64,000 nucleotides of DNA from Azospirillum baldaniorum (GTDB lineage: Bacteria; Pseudomonadota; Alphaproteobacteria; Azospirillales; Azospirillaceae), in the NCBI RefSeq assembly GCF_003119195.2, contig NZ_CP022254.1, forward strand, positions 1,037,501 through 1,101,500, written 5' to 3'. Numbering within the stretch: position 1 is the stretch's first letter; every line of letters begins with the position of its first letter. This document shows, one piece after another, positions 38,876 to 48,052 of this stretch. The notes beneath the pieces were generated by a model that searched no databases, was not told where the DNA came from, and saw only the letters and a list, made by a program, of their open reading frames with translations. A program made the position numbers and the translations under genes.

Positions 38876-40864
38876 TCACGGAGTGCGGGCGTTGGACCGG
38901 CCGAGCAGCCAGACCAGATAGGGGCCGGCGAGCAGCGCGGCAAAAAGACCAAGGGGCAATTGATAGGGGAAAGCGACGGTGCGGGCCAGCCAGTCCGACA
39001 CCACCATCAGCCCGGCGCCGATCAGCACGGCCCCGATCCCCTGCTGGAGCGGGCGGCCCAGCCCGGCCAGCCGGGCGAGATGCGGCGCGATCAGGCCAAT
39101 GAAGCTCAGCGGCCCGACGAACAGCGCCGCCGCTGCGGTCAGCAGCCCGGCCAGCAGCACCAGCAGGACGCGGCAGCGCCGCACCGGCAACCCGACGGCC
39201 TGCGCCGTCACGTCCCCCAGCGGCAGAATTTCCAGCCACTTGGCGGTCAGCGGCAGGGTTGCCAGCAGAAGCACCGCCACACCGATACAGAACCAGGCGT
39301 CGCCCGGACCGGCCTCGTTGGTCGAGCCGCTCAGCCAACGCAGCAGGGCGAAGGCCTGCGGCGTGCCGGTGGCGATGACCGCGGTCAGCACGGCGCTGCA
39401 CAGGGCGCTCATGGCGATGCCCGCGAGCAGGAGCCGCTCCGGCCCGAAGCCAGCGCGCAGCGACAGGGCCAGCATGGCGGCCAGCGTCAGCACCGCCCCC
39501 GCCGCCGACGCGGCGAGCTGCACGCCGAAGCCGGGGGCCGCGACGAGGAACAGCGCGGCGGTCAGCCCGACGCCGGCCCCGGTGCCGACGCCGAGGATTT
39601 CCGGGCTGGCCAGCGGGTTGGCGGTCACCCGCTGCAACAGCATTCCGGCGGCGGCCAGCATCGCCCCTGCGGCCGCGGCGACCGCCACGCGGGGGCCGCG
39701 CCAGCCCAGCAGCGTGTCGAGCAGCGGGCCGGTGGACAGCGTCCAGCCGCCCGGCCCGTAGCCGACTGTGAGCGCGAGGCCCACGGCGACGGCGCCGAGG
39801 ACGGCGAACAGGGCGATCAGCCGGTAAGGGTGCAGGCTGCGGCGCGACGGCGCGGGACGGCTGTTCAGCGACGGCCATTCGAACATGCGCAGGCGCGGCA
39901 GCAGCCACAGCAACAGCGGGCCGCCGAGCAGCGCCGTCGCCGCCCCGGTCGGCACCCGCTCCCCGTCCACCCCGGCCAGAAGCTGCACCAGCCCGTCGGT
40001 CAGCCAGAGCAGGAGCGCGCCGATCAGCGGGGCGGCAACCAGCCTCTGGCCCTGGGTCCGCGCGCCGCTGAGATGGGCCAGCGCCGGGGCGGCCAGACCG
40101 ACGAAGCCGATCACCCCGACCTCCGCCGTCACGCTGGCCGCCAGCCAGACCGCGACCCCGATGACGCCGAAGCGCGTGGCGTTGAGGGCGACGCCCAGGC
40201 TGCGGGCGCTGGCGTCGTCCAGCCCGAGGATGGCCAGCGGGCGCATCAGCAAGACGGCGGCGCCGACGCCGATCAGCAGCCGGACGGCGATGGTCAGCGT
40301 CGGCCCCCAGCTCTGCTGGGCCAGCGCCCCGCCACCCCAGAGGAAAATGGAGAAGAGATACTCCCCGTTGGCGAGGATCAGCGCGGCACTGCCCATCGTC
40401 GCGGTCAGGGCGACCATCATGCCGGCCAGCACGACGGCCACCGGCTCCAGCCCGCGCCGCCACGTCATGGCGAGGATCAGCCCGACCGCCGCCAGTCCGC
40501 CGGCCAACGCCACCCCCTCCCGCGCGTGATCCATCAGCGCCGGGGCGTAGAGCATTCCCAGCGTTAGGGCGAGCTGGGCGCCCGCCGACACGCCGAGCGT
40601 GGAGGGCTCGGCCAGCGGGTTGCGCAGCACGCGCTGGAGCAGCAGCCCCGACAGGCCGAGCGCCGCCCCGGCGACCAGCGCCACCGCGATGCGCGGCAGC
40701 ACGCTGTGATAGAGGATGACGCCGTCCAGCCACGCGGCGTCCGGCGGCAAGGGCATGGATGGCGCCGCGGCATGCCCGGCGACCTGCCAAGCGGACAGCG
40801 CGGCGGCGGCCAGCGCCAGCCCGCTCCACAGCAGGATGCGGTTGACGGCCATGCGCTCAGCCAT
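38876..40864 (-). CDS. fhuB: ferric-hydroxamate ABC permease FhuB (fused)
   Basis: A 662-residue protein made of two FecCD-type permease halves joined in one chain, about 20 membrane helices, the usual FhuB layout. Conserved GVSAGAQLALTLGM and GVGTGAGVGLTAALF cytoplasmic-loop segments occur in both halves. It moves ferric hydroxamates across the inner membrane with FhuC and FhuD. Its start overlaps the fhuD end by 8 bases. Confidence 0.93.
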   Translation of the reverse strand: MAERMAVNRILLWSGLALAAAALSAWQVAGHAAAPSMPLPPDAAWLDGVILYHSVLPRIAVALVAGAALGLSGLLLQRVLRNPLAEPSTLGVSAGAQLALTLGMLYAPALMDHAREGVALAGGLAAVGLILAMTWRRGLEPVAVVLAGMMVALTATMGSAALILANGEYLFSIFLWGGGALAQQSWGPTLTIAVRLLIGVGAAVLLMRPLAILGLDDASARSLGVALNATRFGVIGVAVWLAASVTAEVGVIGFVGLAAPALAHLSGARTQGQRLVAAPLIGALLLWLTDGLVQLLAGVDGERVPTGAATALLGGPLLLWLLPRLRMFEWPSLNSRPAPSRRSLHPYRLIALFAVLGAVAVGLALTVGYGPGGWTLSTGPLLDTLLGWRGPRVAVAAAAGAMLAAAGMLLQRVTANPLASPEILGVGTGAGVGLTAALFLVAAPGFGVQLAASAAGAVLTLAAMLALSLRAGFGPERLLLAGIAMSALCSAVLTAVIATGTPQAFALLRWLSGSTNEAGPGDAWFCIGVAVLLLATLPLTAKWLEILPLGDVTAQAVGLPVRRCRVLLVLLAGLLTAAAALFVGPLSFIGLIAPHLARLAGLGRPLQQGIGAVLIGAGLMVVSDWLARTVAFPYQLPLGLFAALLAGPYLVWLLGRSNARTP

Positions 40865-41753
40865 GGCGGACGGACTCCGGCCGCAGCAGGGCGGCGGTGA
40901 CGAGGCGGGCGAAGCGCAGCGCCGCCGGAAGCCCGCCGAAATGGTTGACCGGCTCGATCACGCTCACGCGCTTTTCCCGAACCATCGGTAGGGCCTGCCA
41001 CAGGGCGCTGTCGTCCAGCCCCCGCACCACGTCGGAGGGCAGCGGCGGAACGACGGCGGTGATGGCGTCCGGCATCCGCGCCAGCGCCTCGATCCCCAGC
41101 GGCGCCGCGGCGCTGTAGCTCGATTGCGAGGCCCAGGCGTTGCGCAGCCCCAACCGCTGGAGAACCGCGCCGAACATGCTGTCGTCGCCGAAGGCGCGGA
41201 CATGGCGGGCGTCGCCGAAGTTGATCGCCAGCACCGGGCGGCGGACGGTGCCGCTCAGGGAGTCGCCCAGCCGGGCGATCTCCGCGTCGGCCCCGGCGAC
41301 GAAGGCGCGGGCCTCCGCCTCCCGACCCAGCGCCCGGCCGAGGGTCAGCGCCGCTTCGGCGGCGAGCGTGTAGGGCGGCACGCCCGGCTGGTAGATCGGC
41401 AGCGACAGGGTTTCCGCCACCCGCTCCAGGCTGGCCCGCTGCCCCTCATAGTAGTTGGAGGTGAGGATGAGGTCCGGCTTGGCCAGCGTCAGCGCCTCGT
41501 AATTGGGCGTGCCGCGCAGGCCGAGGTCGATCACCGACTCCGGAACCTCCGGCTCGACGACGGTCTTGCGGAACTGGATCAGCTCGGTCGCGGCGACCGG
41601 CACGATGCCCAGCGCCAGCGCCGTCTCCAGCCCCGCCCAGTCGATGGCGGCGACCCGCCGCCCGGACGCGGCGTGCCCGAGGCGGGGCAGCAGCACCGCT
41701 CCGGCGGCGAGGCCCAGCGCGTGGCGGCGGGTGATCGTCGCCCGCCCCGTCAC
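40857..41753 (-). CDS. fhuD: iron-siderophore substrate-binding protein FhuD
   Basis: A 298-residue periplasmic binding protein. The N-terminus TRRHALGLAAGAVLLPRL is a twin-arginine-like signal (R-R at positions 7-8). It belongs to the helical-backbone FhuD class (VPVAATELIQFRKTVVEP, GTPNYEALTLAKPDLILTSN). A GTG start at 41753 overlaps the fhuC stop by 4 bases (GTGA). The open frame extends further upstream but antisense or overlapping fhuC, so this start is best. Confidence 0.9.
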   Translation of the reverse strand: MTGRATITRRHALGLAAGAVLLPRLGHAASGRRVAAIDWAGLETALALGIVPVAATELIQFRKTVVEPEVPESVIDLGLRGTPNYEALTLAKPDLILTSNYYEGQRASLERVAETLSLPIYQPGVPPYTLAAEAALTLGRALGREAEARAFVAGADAEIARLGDSLSGTVRRPVLAINFGDARHVRAFGDDSMFGAVLQRLGLRNAWASQSSYSAAAPLGIEALARMPDAITAVVPPLPSDVVRGLDDSALWQALPMVREKRVSVIEPVNHFGGLPAALRFARLVTAALLRPESVRHG

Positions 41754-42541
41754 AGCACGCAACCGATCGGCTTGCCGGTCACCGGGTGCGGGACGGTCGT
41801 CATGGCGAGGTGGTAGATGGCCCCCAGCGTCTCGCCGGTCATGATGGCGTCGGGCGTGCCCTGGGCGATCAGCGCGCCGTTGCGCATCGCCAGGATCTCG
41901 TCGCAGACGCTGGCCGCCATGTTGATGTCGTGGAGAACGATGACCGCGCCGATGCCGCGCGCCCGGCTCAGCCGGCGCACCAGCCCCAGCAATTCCACCT
42001 GACTGGCGATGTCCAGCGCCGAGGTCGGCTCGTCGAGCAGCAGGCAGCGCGTGTCCTGGGCCAGCATCATCGCCAGCCAGACGCGCTGCCGCTCGCCGCC
42101 CGACAGGCTGTCGACCAGCCGGTCGGCGAAGGCATCGAGGTGGGTTTCGGCGATGGCCTCCGCCACCTTGGCGGCGTCCTCCGCCCCGAAGCGGCCGAGC
42201 GCGCCGTGCCAGGGAAAGCGGCCGAGCGCCACCAGCTCCCGCACCGTCATACCCTCGGCGGGCGGGGTGAATTGCGGCATGTAGGCGACGGTGCGCGCGA
42301 AGTCGCGGTCGCCGATCCGCGCGAGGTCCGTTCCCAGGCAGCGGATGGTCCCGCCGCCCGGCGGCTGCTGGCGGGCGAGCAGGCGGATCAGCGTGCTCTT
42401 GCCCGACCCGTTGGGGCCGACCAGCCCATAGATCCGCCCCTGCTCCAGCCGGAGCGACAGTCCCGACAGGATCGCCCGTCCGGCAACGGAGAAGCTCACG
42501 CCTGCGAGGTCGTAGAGGGGTTGGGTCTGGTCCGGGCTCAT
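41750..42541 (-). CDS. fhuC: iron-siderophore ABC ATPase FhuC
   Basis: A 263-residue ATPase with Walker A GPNGSGKST, signature LSGGERQRVW, Walker B CLLLDEPTSALD and the H-loop histidine (IVLHDINMA). It powers FhuB. It is separated from the TonB receptor by 169 bases with an interspersed repeat, and overlaps fhuD by 4 bases. Confidence 0.94.
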   Translation of the reverse strand: MSPDQTQPLYDLAGVSFSVAGRAILSGLSLRLEQGRIYGLVGPNGSGKSTLIRLLARQQPPGGGTIRCLGTDLARIGDRDFARTVAYMPQFTPPAEGMTVRELVALGRFPWHGALGRFGAEDAAKVAEAIAETHLDAFADRLVDSLSGGERQRVWLAMMLAQDTRCLLLDEPTSALDIASQVELLGLVRRLSRARGIGAVIVLHDINMAASVCDEILAMRNGALIAQGTPDAIMTGETLGAIYHLAMTTVPHPVTGKPIGCVL

Positions 42542-42657
42542 CGGTCTTCACCTCTATATCCCTCTCTATATCCCTCGCCCCTCCGGGGAGAGGGAGGGGA
42601 CCCGCGCCGCAGGCGTGGGGAGGGTGAGGGGGATGTCCGTAGCGGCACGTTCGGCAA

Positions 42658-42705
42658 AAGCGCAACCCCCTCACCCTAACCCTCTCCCCAGAGGGGAGAG
42701 GGGAT
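42658..42705. repeat. interspersed G/C-rich hairpin repeat, copy 1
   Basis: The 48 bases here recur exactly, inverted, at 62853-62900. The unit contains a 10-bp stem (CCCTCTCCCC-AGA-GGGGAGAGGG) and the ACCCTAACCC motif. A diverged second hairpin precedes it (about 42568-42640). It fills the gap between the TonB receptor and fhuC and may stabilise or stop the mRNA between them. Confidence 0.92.
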
Positions 42706-42710
42706 TCAAG

Positions 42711-44864
42711 TCACCACGTCATGTTGACGGTCAGCAGAGCGGTCCGCCCCTCGGCGTAGCCGCAGGAGAACTGGGTCTGGCAGCTCGCCACATACTCCTT
42801 GTCGAACAGGTTGGTGACGGCGAGATTCACGCCCCAGGCGGCGGGCTTGTAGCCGATCCGCGCGTCGAAGACGGTGGCGGCGGGGACCTTCAGCGTGTTC
42901 TCGTTGTCGGCCCAGGACGAGCCGACGTAGCGCACGCCGCCGCCCACCGACACGCCGTCCAGCGCCCTCTCCCGGAAGGTGTAGTCGAGGAAGGCCGAGC
43001 CCTGGACCTGCGGCACGATGTAGGGGGTCTTGCCGATCAGCGCCGGGTTGGCGTCCTTCTTGATGTCGAGGTCGAGCGCGGTGAAGGAGGCGACCGCCTT
43101 CAGGTTCGGCGTGATGTTGGCCTTGGCCTCAAGCTCGATGCCGCGCGAATTGACCTCGCCCAGCTGCGTCTCGGCGTTGAAGGGGCCGGTCACCACGTTG
43201 GTGCGCGTCAGGTCGAACAGGGCCGCGGTGAAGATAGCGTCCATCCACGCCGGGCGGTACTTGACGCCGACCTCGACCTGCTGGCCGGTTTCCGGCTTGA
43301 ACACGCCGGCCACCGCCGACGATCCCAGAACCGGGTTGAAGAAGGTCGAGGCGCTGACATAGGGCGTCACGCCGTTGGCGAACTCGTAGGCCAGACCGGC
43401 GCGCCCGCTGAACTTCCCGTCCTTGCCGTCGTAGGCGGGCGTGCCGTCGGCGTCGGTGGAGGCGATGTCGTAGCGCCCGTTCAGCGTCACCAGGAAGCCC
43501 TGGCCGAAGCGCATCTGGTCCTGGAGGTAGACGCCGAGCTGCCCCATCGTCAGCTCCTGGTCGATGTAGGAGAAGCGCGGACCCTGCGCGGCGCCGTAGA
43601 CCGGGTTGGTGGCGCTGATCGGCGTGGCCGAGCCGGACGCCTGCACCTGATCCATCTTGAAATACTTGTAGTCGACGCCGACCAGCGCCGTGTGGGCGAT
43701 CGGCCCGGTCTGCCACTTGGATTCGAGCTGGTTGTCGATCAGGAAGGTGTTGACCTTGGTCGTGTGCTCGAAATTGATGCGCGACAGCCGATTGTCCGGG
43801 TCGGTCGGCACCGCCGAGAAGCCGTTGTAGCCGAAGGGATAGACCGTCACCTCGTGAACCCGGCTGTAGCCGTAGCGGGCGTTCTGGCGGAAGGTCAGGT
43901 CGTTGTCGAAGCGGTGCTCGAACTCGTAGCCGATGGAGGCCTGACGGCGCCGGTAGGTGTCGATGTCCGGTTCGGTGAAGTTGGCCTTGCGGTCGATGCG
44001 CCCGAAGGAGGCCGGCTTCACCGTGCCGACGTAGGGCAGAAAGGCGCCGCCGTTGTGCGTCTCGTCGATGTCGGTGTAGTTGCTCAGCACCGTCAGCGTG
44101 CTGCGGTCGTTCGGCGACCACTTGACGCTCGGCGAGATGGTGCCGCGGAAGCCGTCGGCGAAGTCGGTGTAGCTGTCGCCGCCGGCGATGCGCCCGGTCA
44201 GCCGGTAGCTCAGCGTCGGGTCGATGGCGCCGCCGACGTCCAGCCCGAGATGGGCGGTGCCGTGCTGGTTGATCCCAGCCTCGACCGAGCGCACCGGCGT
44301 GTCGCCGGGCCGCCTGGAGACGTAATTCACCAGACCGCCGGGGTTACTGCCGCCATAGAGGACGGAGGAGGCGCCGCGCAGCACCTCGATCCGCTCCAGC
44401 GTGTAGCTGTCCACGAACTGGCCGCCGAAGCCGTAGCTGTAGAGCTGGAGCCCGTCCTGGTAGATGCCGGTCTGCGTCGCCTGGAAGCCGCGGATGAAGA
44501 TCCAGTTGGTGTCGCTGTCCGGGCCGAAGGGCTGGCTGAAGACGCCGGGGGTGTAGCGCAACGCCTCGTCCACCTTCTGCGCGCCGCGGTCGTCCATCTC
44601 CTCGCGCCCGATCACCGAGACGGACTGCGGAACCGCCTCCAGCGGGATGTCGGTCTTGGACCCCGTGGCCGAGCGGCCGGGCACGTAGCCCCGGACCGGG
44701 CTGGTCGCAGTGTCGGCGGACCGGTCGCCCTCCACGGTCACCGGCGCAAGAACCGCCGGGGCGGTCGCGTCCTGCGCCTGGGCCAGCGCCGGCACCAGCA
44801 GGGCGGCGAGCGCCGTGCCGTTCAAAAGGAAGCGGGTCAGTCGCTTGTTGGAAATATCACTCAT
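42711..44864 (-). CDS. TonB-dependent ferric-siderophore receptor (FhuA/ferrichrome type)
   Basis: A 717-residue outer-membrane protein: signal peptide (about 1-30), plug domain (DIPLEAVPQSVSVIGREEMD, GASSVLYGGSNPGGLVNYVS) and a 22-strand barrel ending in the aromatic residue of the outer-membrane signal (TVNMTW). The type is siderophore receptor of the ferrichrome/hydroxamate group. A Fur-like dyad lies about 80 bases upstream, and an AraC regulator is upstream on the same strand. Together with FhuCDB it makes a complete uptake path. Confidence 0.92.
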   Translation of the reverse strand: MSDISNKRLTRFLLNGTALAALLVPALAQAQDATAPAVLAPVTVEGDRSADTATSPVRGYVPGRSATGSKTDIPLEAVPQSVSVIGREEMDDRGAQKVDEALRYTPGVFSQPFGPDSDTNWIFIRGFQATQTGIYQDGLQLYSYGFGGQFVDSYTLERIEVLRGASSVLYGGSNPGGLVNYVSRRPGDTPVRSVEAGINQHGTAHLGLDVGGAIDPTLSYRLTGRIAGGDSYTDFADGFRGTISPSVKWSPNDRSTLTVLSNYTDIDETHNGGAFLPYVGTVKPASFGRIDRKANFTEPDIDTYRRRQASIGYEFEHRFDNDLTFRQNARYGYSRVHEVTVYPFGYNGFSAVPTDPDNRLSRINFEHTTKVNTFLIDNQLESKWQTGPIAHTALVGVDYKYFKMDQVQASGSATPISATNPVYGAAQGPRFSYIDQELTMGQLGVYLQDQMRFGQGFLVTLNGRYDIASTDADGTPAYDGKDGKFSGRAGLAYEFANGVTPYVSASTFFNPVLGSSAVAGVFKPETGQQVEVGVKYRPAWMDAIFTAALFDLTRTNVVTGPFNAETQLGEVNSRGIELEAKANITPNLKAVASFTALDLDIKKDANPALIGKTPYIVPQVQGSAFLDYTFRERALDGVSVGGGVRYVGSSWADNENTLKVPAATVFDARIGYKPAAWGVNLAVTNLFDKEYVASCQTQFSCGYAEGRTALLTVNMTW

Positions 44865-44940
44865 CGCAATCGGCCTCGGACTGTATGCGGCATCCGCGAA
44901 ACGCCTTCGGACCGGCGGGTCCCGAAGCGCCTTCGTTGTT

Positions 44941-44953
44941 GCGAATGATTAGC
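44941..44953. promoter_or_regulatory. Fur-like dyad upstream of the TonB receptor
   Basis: GCGAATGATTAGC is a near-palindrome around AAT-G-ATT, similar in type to alphaproteobacterial iron-box sequences. It lies 77 bases before the receptor ATG. Iron control is expected but the motif is short. Confidence 0.4.
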
Positions 44954-45035
44954 ATGTGCATGAAGCGGCGCGATTGAACGGTCTTTGGACGGGTTGGACG
45001 ATCTTCCGGCATTCGTCGCATTGGGCGATGCGGGC

Positions 45036-45920
45036 TCAGCCGGTGTGGTTGCGCAGCCACGCGGCGGGCGTGGTACCGACGATCTGACGGAAGACGCGCG
45101 TCAGGTGCGCCTGATCGGAGAAACCCGCCGTCACCGCGGCGGAGGCCAGCGTCATGTCCGATCCGGTCAGCAGGCTCTTGGCCCGTTCGACGCGGACCCG
45201 CATCTGCCATTTGTGGGGCGGCAGACCGGTCGATGCCTTGAAGGCGGTGCAGAAGTGGGTGGTGGACAGGCCGGTCAGCTCGGCCAGTTCCTGCAGGCGG
45301 ATGGGACGGCCGCAATGCTCCTCGATGTAGTCGGTGACGCGCTTCAACTGGCGCGGCGGCAGTTGCCCCCGTTTGCGTTCGGCGATGGGCTCCGCCTGCG
45401 CGAGGCCGACGAACAGCGCGGCCATCAGGCTCTCGCCATAGAGGTCGTGCAGGTTCCCCGACGTCCGGCATTCCGCCGCGATCAGGCGGGCCAACGCGAA
45501 CAGACGGTCATCAGCGAAATTCAGCCGCGGCCGCTCCATGCCCCGGACGTCCAGCCCGTCGACGAAGCGGCCCCCCAGCACGGACATGTCGAAATGGAGA
45601 TCGAGATGGGTGAGACGGCGGACATTCACCGTGCGCGACCACACCCGCAGGCCGGCGGGCACATAGCTCAGCGGCTCGCGCCGGCTGAGCCGGCCACCCT
45701 CGCCGCGCCCGGGCGAGGCGGTGACGTGCAGCCCGCCCTCCCCCACCTGATCGAGGACCACCACCAGCCGCGGGGCTTCGGACACATACTCGCCCTGGCC
45801 GTTCTGGTCGCAGGCGACGTTCCAGATGTCGGCGATCATCCCGTTCCAGGCGCGCCACTGAAGGTCCCCGAGAATGGTGAACCCTTCCGTGCTGCTTTGC
45901 ATTCTGGGATGGAACGGCAT
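45036..45920 (-). CDS. AraC family transcriptional regulator
   Basis: A 294-residue protein with a C-terminal double helix-turn-helix (about 190-290; RLQELAELTGLSTTHFCTAF and TLASAAVTAGFSDQAHLTRV). The N-terminal 180 residues are a variable sensing domain. It is located upstream of the siderophore receptor, like many AraC-type siderophore sensors (PchR-like role inferred). The ATG at 45920 is preferred over an upstream start; a perfect dyad TGCGA-N5-TCGCA lies at 46002-46016 in its promoter region. Confidence 0.85.
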   Translation of the reverse strand: MPFHPRMQSSTEGFTILGDLQWRAWNGMIADIWNVACDQNGQGEYVSEAPRLVVVLDQVGEGGLHVTASPGRGEGGRLSRREPLSYVPAGLRVWSRTVNVRRLTHLDLHFDMSVLGGRFVDGLDVRGMERPRLNFADDRLFALARLIAAECRTSGNLHDLYGESLMAALFVGLAQAEPIAERKRGQLPPRQLKRVTDYIEEHCGRPIRLQELAELTGLSTTHFCTAFKASTGLPPHKWQMRVRVERAKSLLTGSDMTLASAAVTAGFSDQAHLTRVFRQIVGTTPAAWLRNHTG

Positions 45921-46334
45921 GGATCGGCCTCCCAGCCACCGGATTGAACAGACCCCCGGAATTCTCCCCCGAGCCGGCAGACCTATAGGGCAATATGCAA
46001 TTGCGAACAAGTCGCATTCTTATTTGGTGCCGTGCCATGCGGGCGAGGGGTGTGGGTGGGTGGGCGAGTGGGCGGCCCGCCCGGCAGGCCCCACAAAGTG
46101 TTGGGTTAGGGTGACGACCCACATGCCCTTCGGCGTCGAGTTGCTCAAAGAAGCATGCCCGGCAGGGAGAGAAGAGTGCCAAGACGTGCGGTTGTGAGCG
46201 CGCGTGTGGGGTACGGTTATGACTCTCACCGGTCCCTGGTGCGGCTCCGAGCCATCACCCCTCGAACACCACTCAGCGATGCTGACGCCTGTCTGCGTGT
46301 CCGCTGTCTTCTCGAGACTGTTGCCTCCGACGGC
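45921..46334. other. intergenic region with a short dyad
   Basis: No gene recognised. TGCGA-ACAAG-TCGCA at 46002-46016 is a perfect short dyad, possibly an operator for the AraC-type gene or iron control. The rest is G-rich with short frames on the plus strand that lack motifs. Confidence 0.5.
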
Positions 46335-46901
46335 CTATCTTAAAGGGGCCGATTTAGAGGCGGGCTGAATGGACCGCCCCTGCAACATCCGCAGAACCTC
46401 CCGCCCGAACACACCCAGCCGCCACTCCTGTGGCGTATCCCCAGGGACGATTAGATCATGATCATGGTGTAGACTTGGAACCCACTCGGCATCGTGCGCA
46501 GGTAAGCGGCCTGATTCCGGGTCAGCCTTCAACAGCCATGTGATCTGCTCAACCGACAGGAACTGCCTGATTCGCATTTCGTCGAGGACGCAAATGAAGG
46601 CGGCCTGAACAACATCGCCTTCCAACGTCGGTGGGGCTGTGTTCCAGTTCGCGTCTACCCACAGACGCTGTCCGTGCTGCGTAAACCCGACGTTCCACGC
46701 ACGGTTGTCGATTTCAATACGTGTCGAGAACGCCGACCGGCCAGTCGACGAGATGATGCGTGGTACATCTTTTCTGGCGATAGGAAAAAGCGGCTTTTTC
46801 TTCCTTTTCTTGTACTCATTTGGAATCGCCGCACCGTCAAGCAGAAGGCGTGCAAACTTGTCGAGTAGCACAGGAAGATAGCTCGGGAGCAGTGTAGCCA
46901 T
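46335..46901 (-). CDS. hypothetical protein next to a BRCT exonuclease
   Basis: A 188-residue protein of unrecognised family. It has an amphipathic N-terminus (LLPSYLPVLLDKFARLLLDG), a Lys/Arg cluster (YKKRKKKPLF) and a folded-looking centre (WVDANWNTAPPTLEGDVVQA). GC content is lower than in the flanking operons. It begins 10 bases after the exonuclease gene on the same strand, so the two probably form an operon and may be a transferred pair. Start at 46901 is preferred over 46940. Confidence 0.6.
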   Translation of the reverse strand: MATLLPSYLPVLLDKFARLLLDGAAIPNEYKKRKKKPLFPIARKDVPRIISSTGRSAFSTRIEIDNRAWNVGFTQHGQRLWVDANWNTAPPTLEGDVVQAAFICVLDEMRIRQFLSVEQITWLLKADPESGRLPAHDAEWVPSLHHDHDLIVPGDTPQEWRLGVFGREVLRMLQGRSIQPASKSAPLR

Positions 46902-46911
46902 GGCTCGCTCG

Positions 46912-47850
46912 TTATCGTGTTTGTGCGCTTTGCGTTGCATTCAGCAGATACAAAAGTCGCGCTTCATCAATATTCGTGGGCTTACCGTACTTCGCCCGAC
47001 GTGCCGCGGCTGTATCGAGCTTGGTCGCGCCAGGAGCGTCGCCGACAACAAGAAAATCGGTGTCCCTTCGCACGGTCTTGTGAAACGTTCCACCGCTTGC
47101 CTCGATCGCCTCGATCGCCTGTTCGCGGCTCATGCACGCGAGTTCTCCGGTGATGGCAAACGCCAGCCCCGCCGAGCAGCCCACGTCGTTTCCCGGCAGA
47201 TCGTCAATCGACTGAATCAGCGGAGGAGGAGGCACGTAGTTGGTCGGTTCGAGGTGTGGGACCGCTGTGGGAACGGAGCAGCGGAAATGGATTGTTTGGA
47301 ATAAGCGGCTCGTGATCTCGGCGTCTGCGAATGCGTTGTGGAAGCGGCCACGGGCGCTAACGTCGATACCGAAATGAGCTGCCGCGGAGTCCAGGTTCGT
47401 CGACCCGGTGCCGATCGCCGCGAACAGTTGCATCGTGCATATCTGCTCGGCAGGAGTCCACAGCAGACCCAACTGCACGAACTCATGACACAGAAATCCA
47501 ACATCGAAGCTGACGTTGTGTCCGACAATCACCGCGTCACCGAGAAAGCCACGGATCTCATCTGCGGCTGTCACAAACTCCGGCTGGTGACGGAGAACGT
47601 GATCTGCCAAGCCGTGAACGCGCAAGGCATGTGGGTTCGACTTCCGGCCAGGGTTGAATATGAGGTTCAGCGCCCGCCCGGTTGGCGCGTCATCCACGAT
47701 TTCGATAGCGGCAAAACTGATCACCCTGTCGCCGGACCTAGGCGACAGACCGGTAGTTTCGCAGTCTATGACGACGTAACGTTTCGACAAATTCTTCGAT
47801 GCCACCGATGACCGGCGATCTGGTTTTATCCGCTTCAACCAAGCCGGCAT
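46912..47850 (-). CDS. DEDDh 3'-5' exonuclease with C-terminal BRCT domain
   Basis: A 312-residue protein from the ATG at 47850. The exonuclease domain (about 25-190) shows Asp/Glu in VVIDCETTGLS, the HNVSFDVGF motif and His/Asp in RFHNAFADAE, all four metal-ligand positions. The C-terminal BRCT domain (about 225-300) shows LAFAITGELA ... GGTFHKTVRRDTDFLVVGD. This architecture resembles DNA polymerase III epsilon-like proteins with ligase-type BRCT. It probably acts in DNA repair. GTG at 47901 could start 17 residues earlier. Confidence 0.85.
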   Translation of the reverse strand: MPAWLKRIKPDRRSSVASKNLSKRYVVIDCETTGLSPRSGDRVISFAAIEIVDDAPTGRALNLIFNPGRKSNPHALRVHGLADHVLRHQPEFVTAADEIRGFLGDAVIVGHNVSFDVGFLCHEFVQLGLLWTPAEQICTMQLFAAIGTGSTNLDSAAAHFGIDVSARGRFHNAFADAEITSRLFQTIHFRCSVPTAVPHLEPTNYVPPPPLIQSIDDLPGNDVGCSAGLAFAITGELACMSREQAIEAIEASGGTFHKTVRRDTDFLVVGDAPGATKLDTAAARRAKYGKPTNIDEARLLYLLNATQSAQTR

Positions 47851-48052
47851 TTGCAATCCCGCGCCCTTAGCTCTTATATGCGCAGACCCAGGTCTCGCCA
47901 CCTGGGCGAGTATAGACCGATAACCTTAGCAGAGATAGCTCAAAGTCAGAACTCTTGGCGGCGGCATGGTTCTCTATGGTAACGATGACGATTTCAGAAA
48001 TGGCGCTTTGAAGGCATCTAGCGGCTATTGTCCTCGTGTCCAGTCGGCCTGA

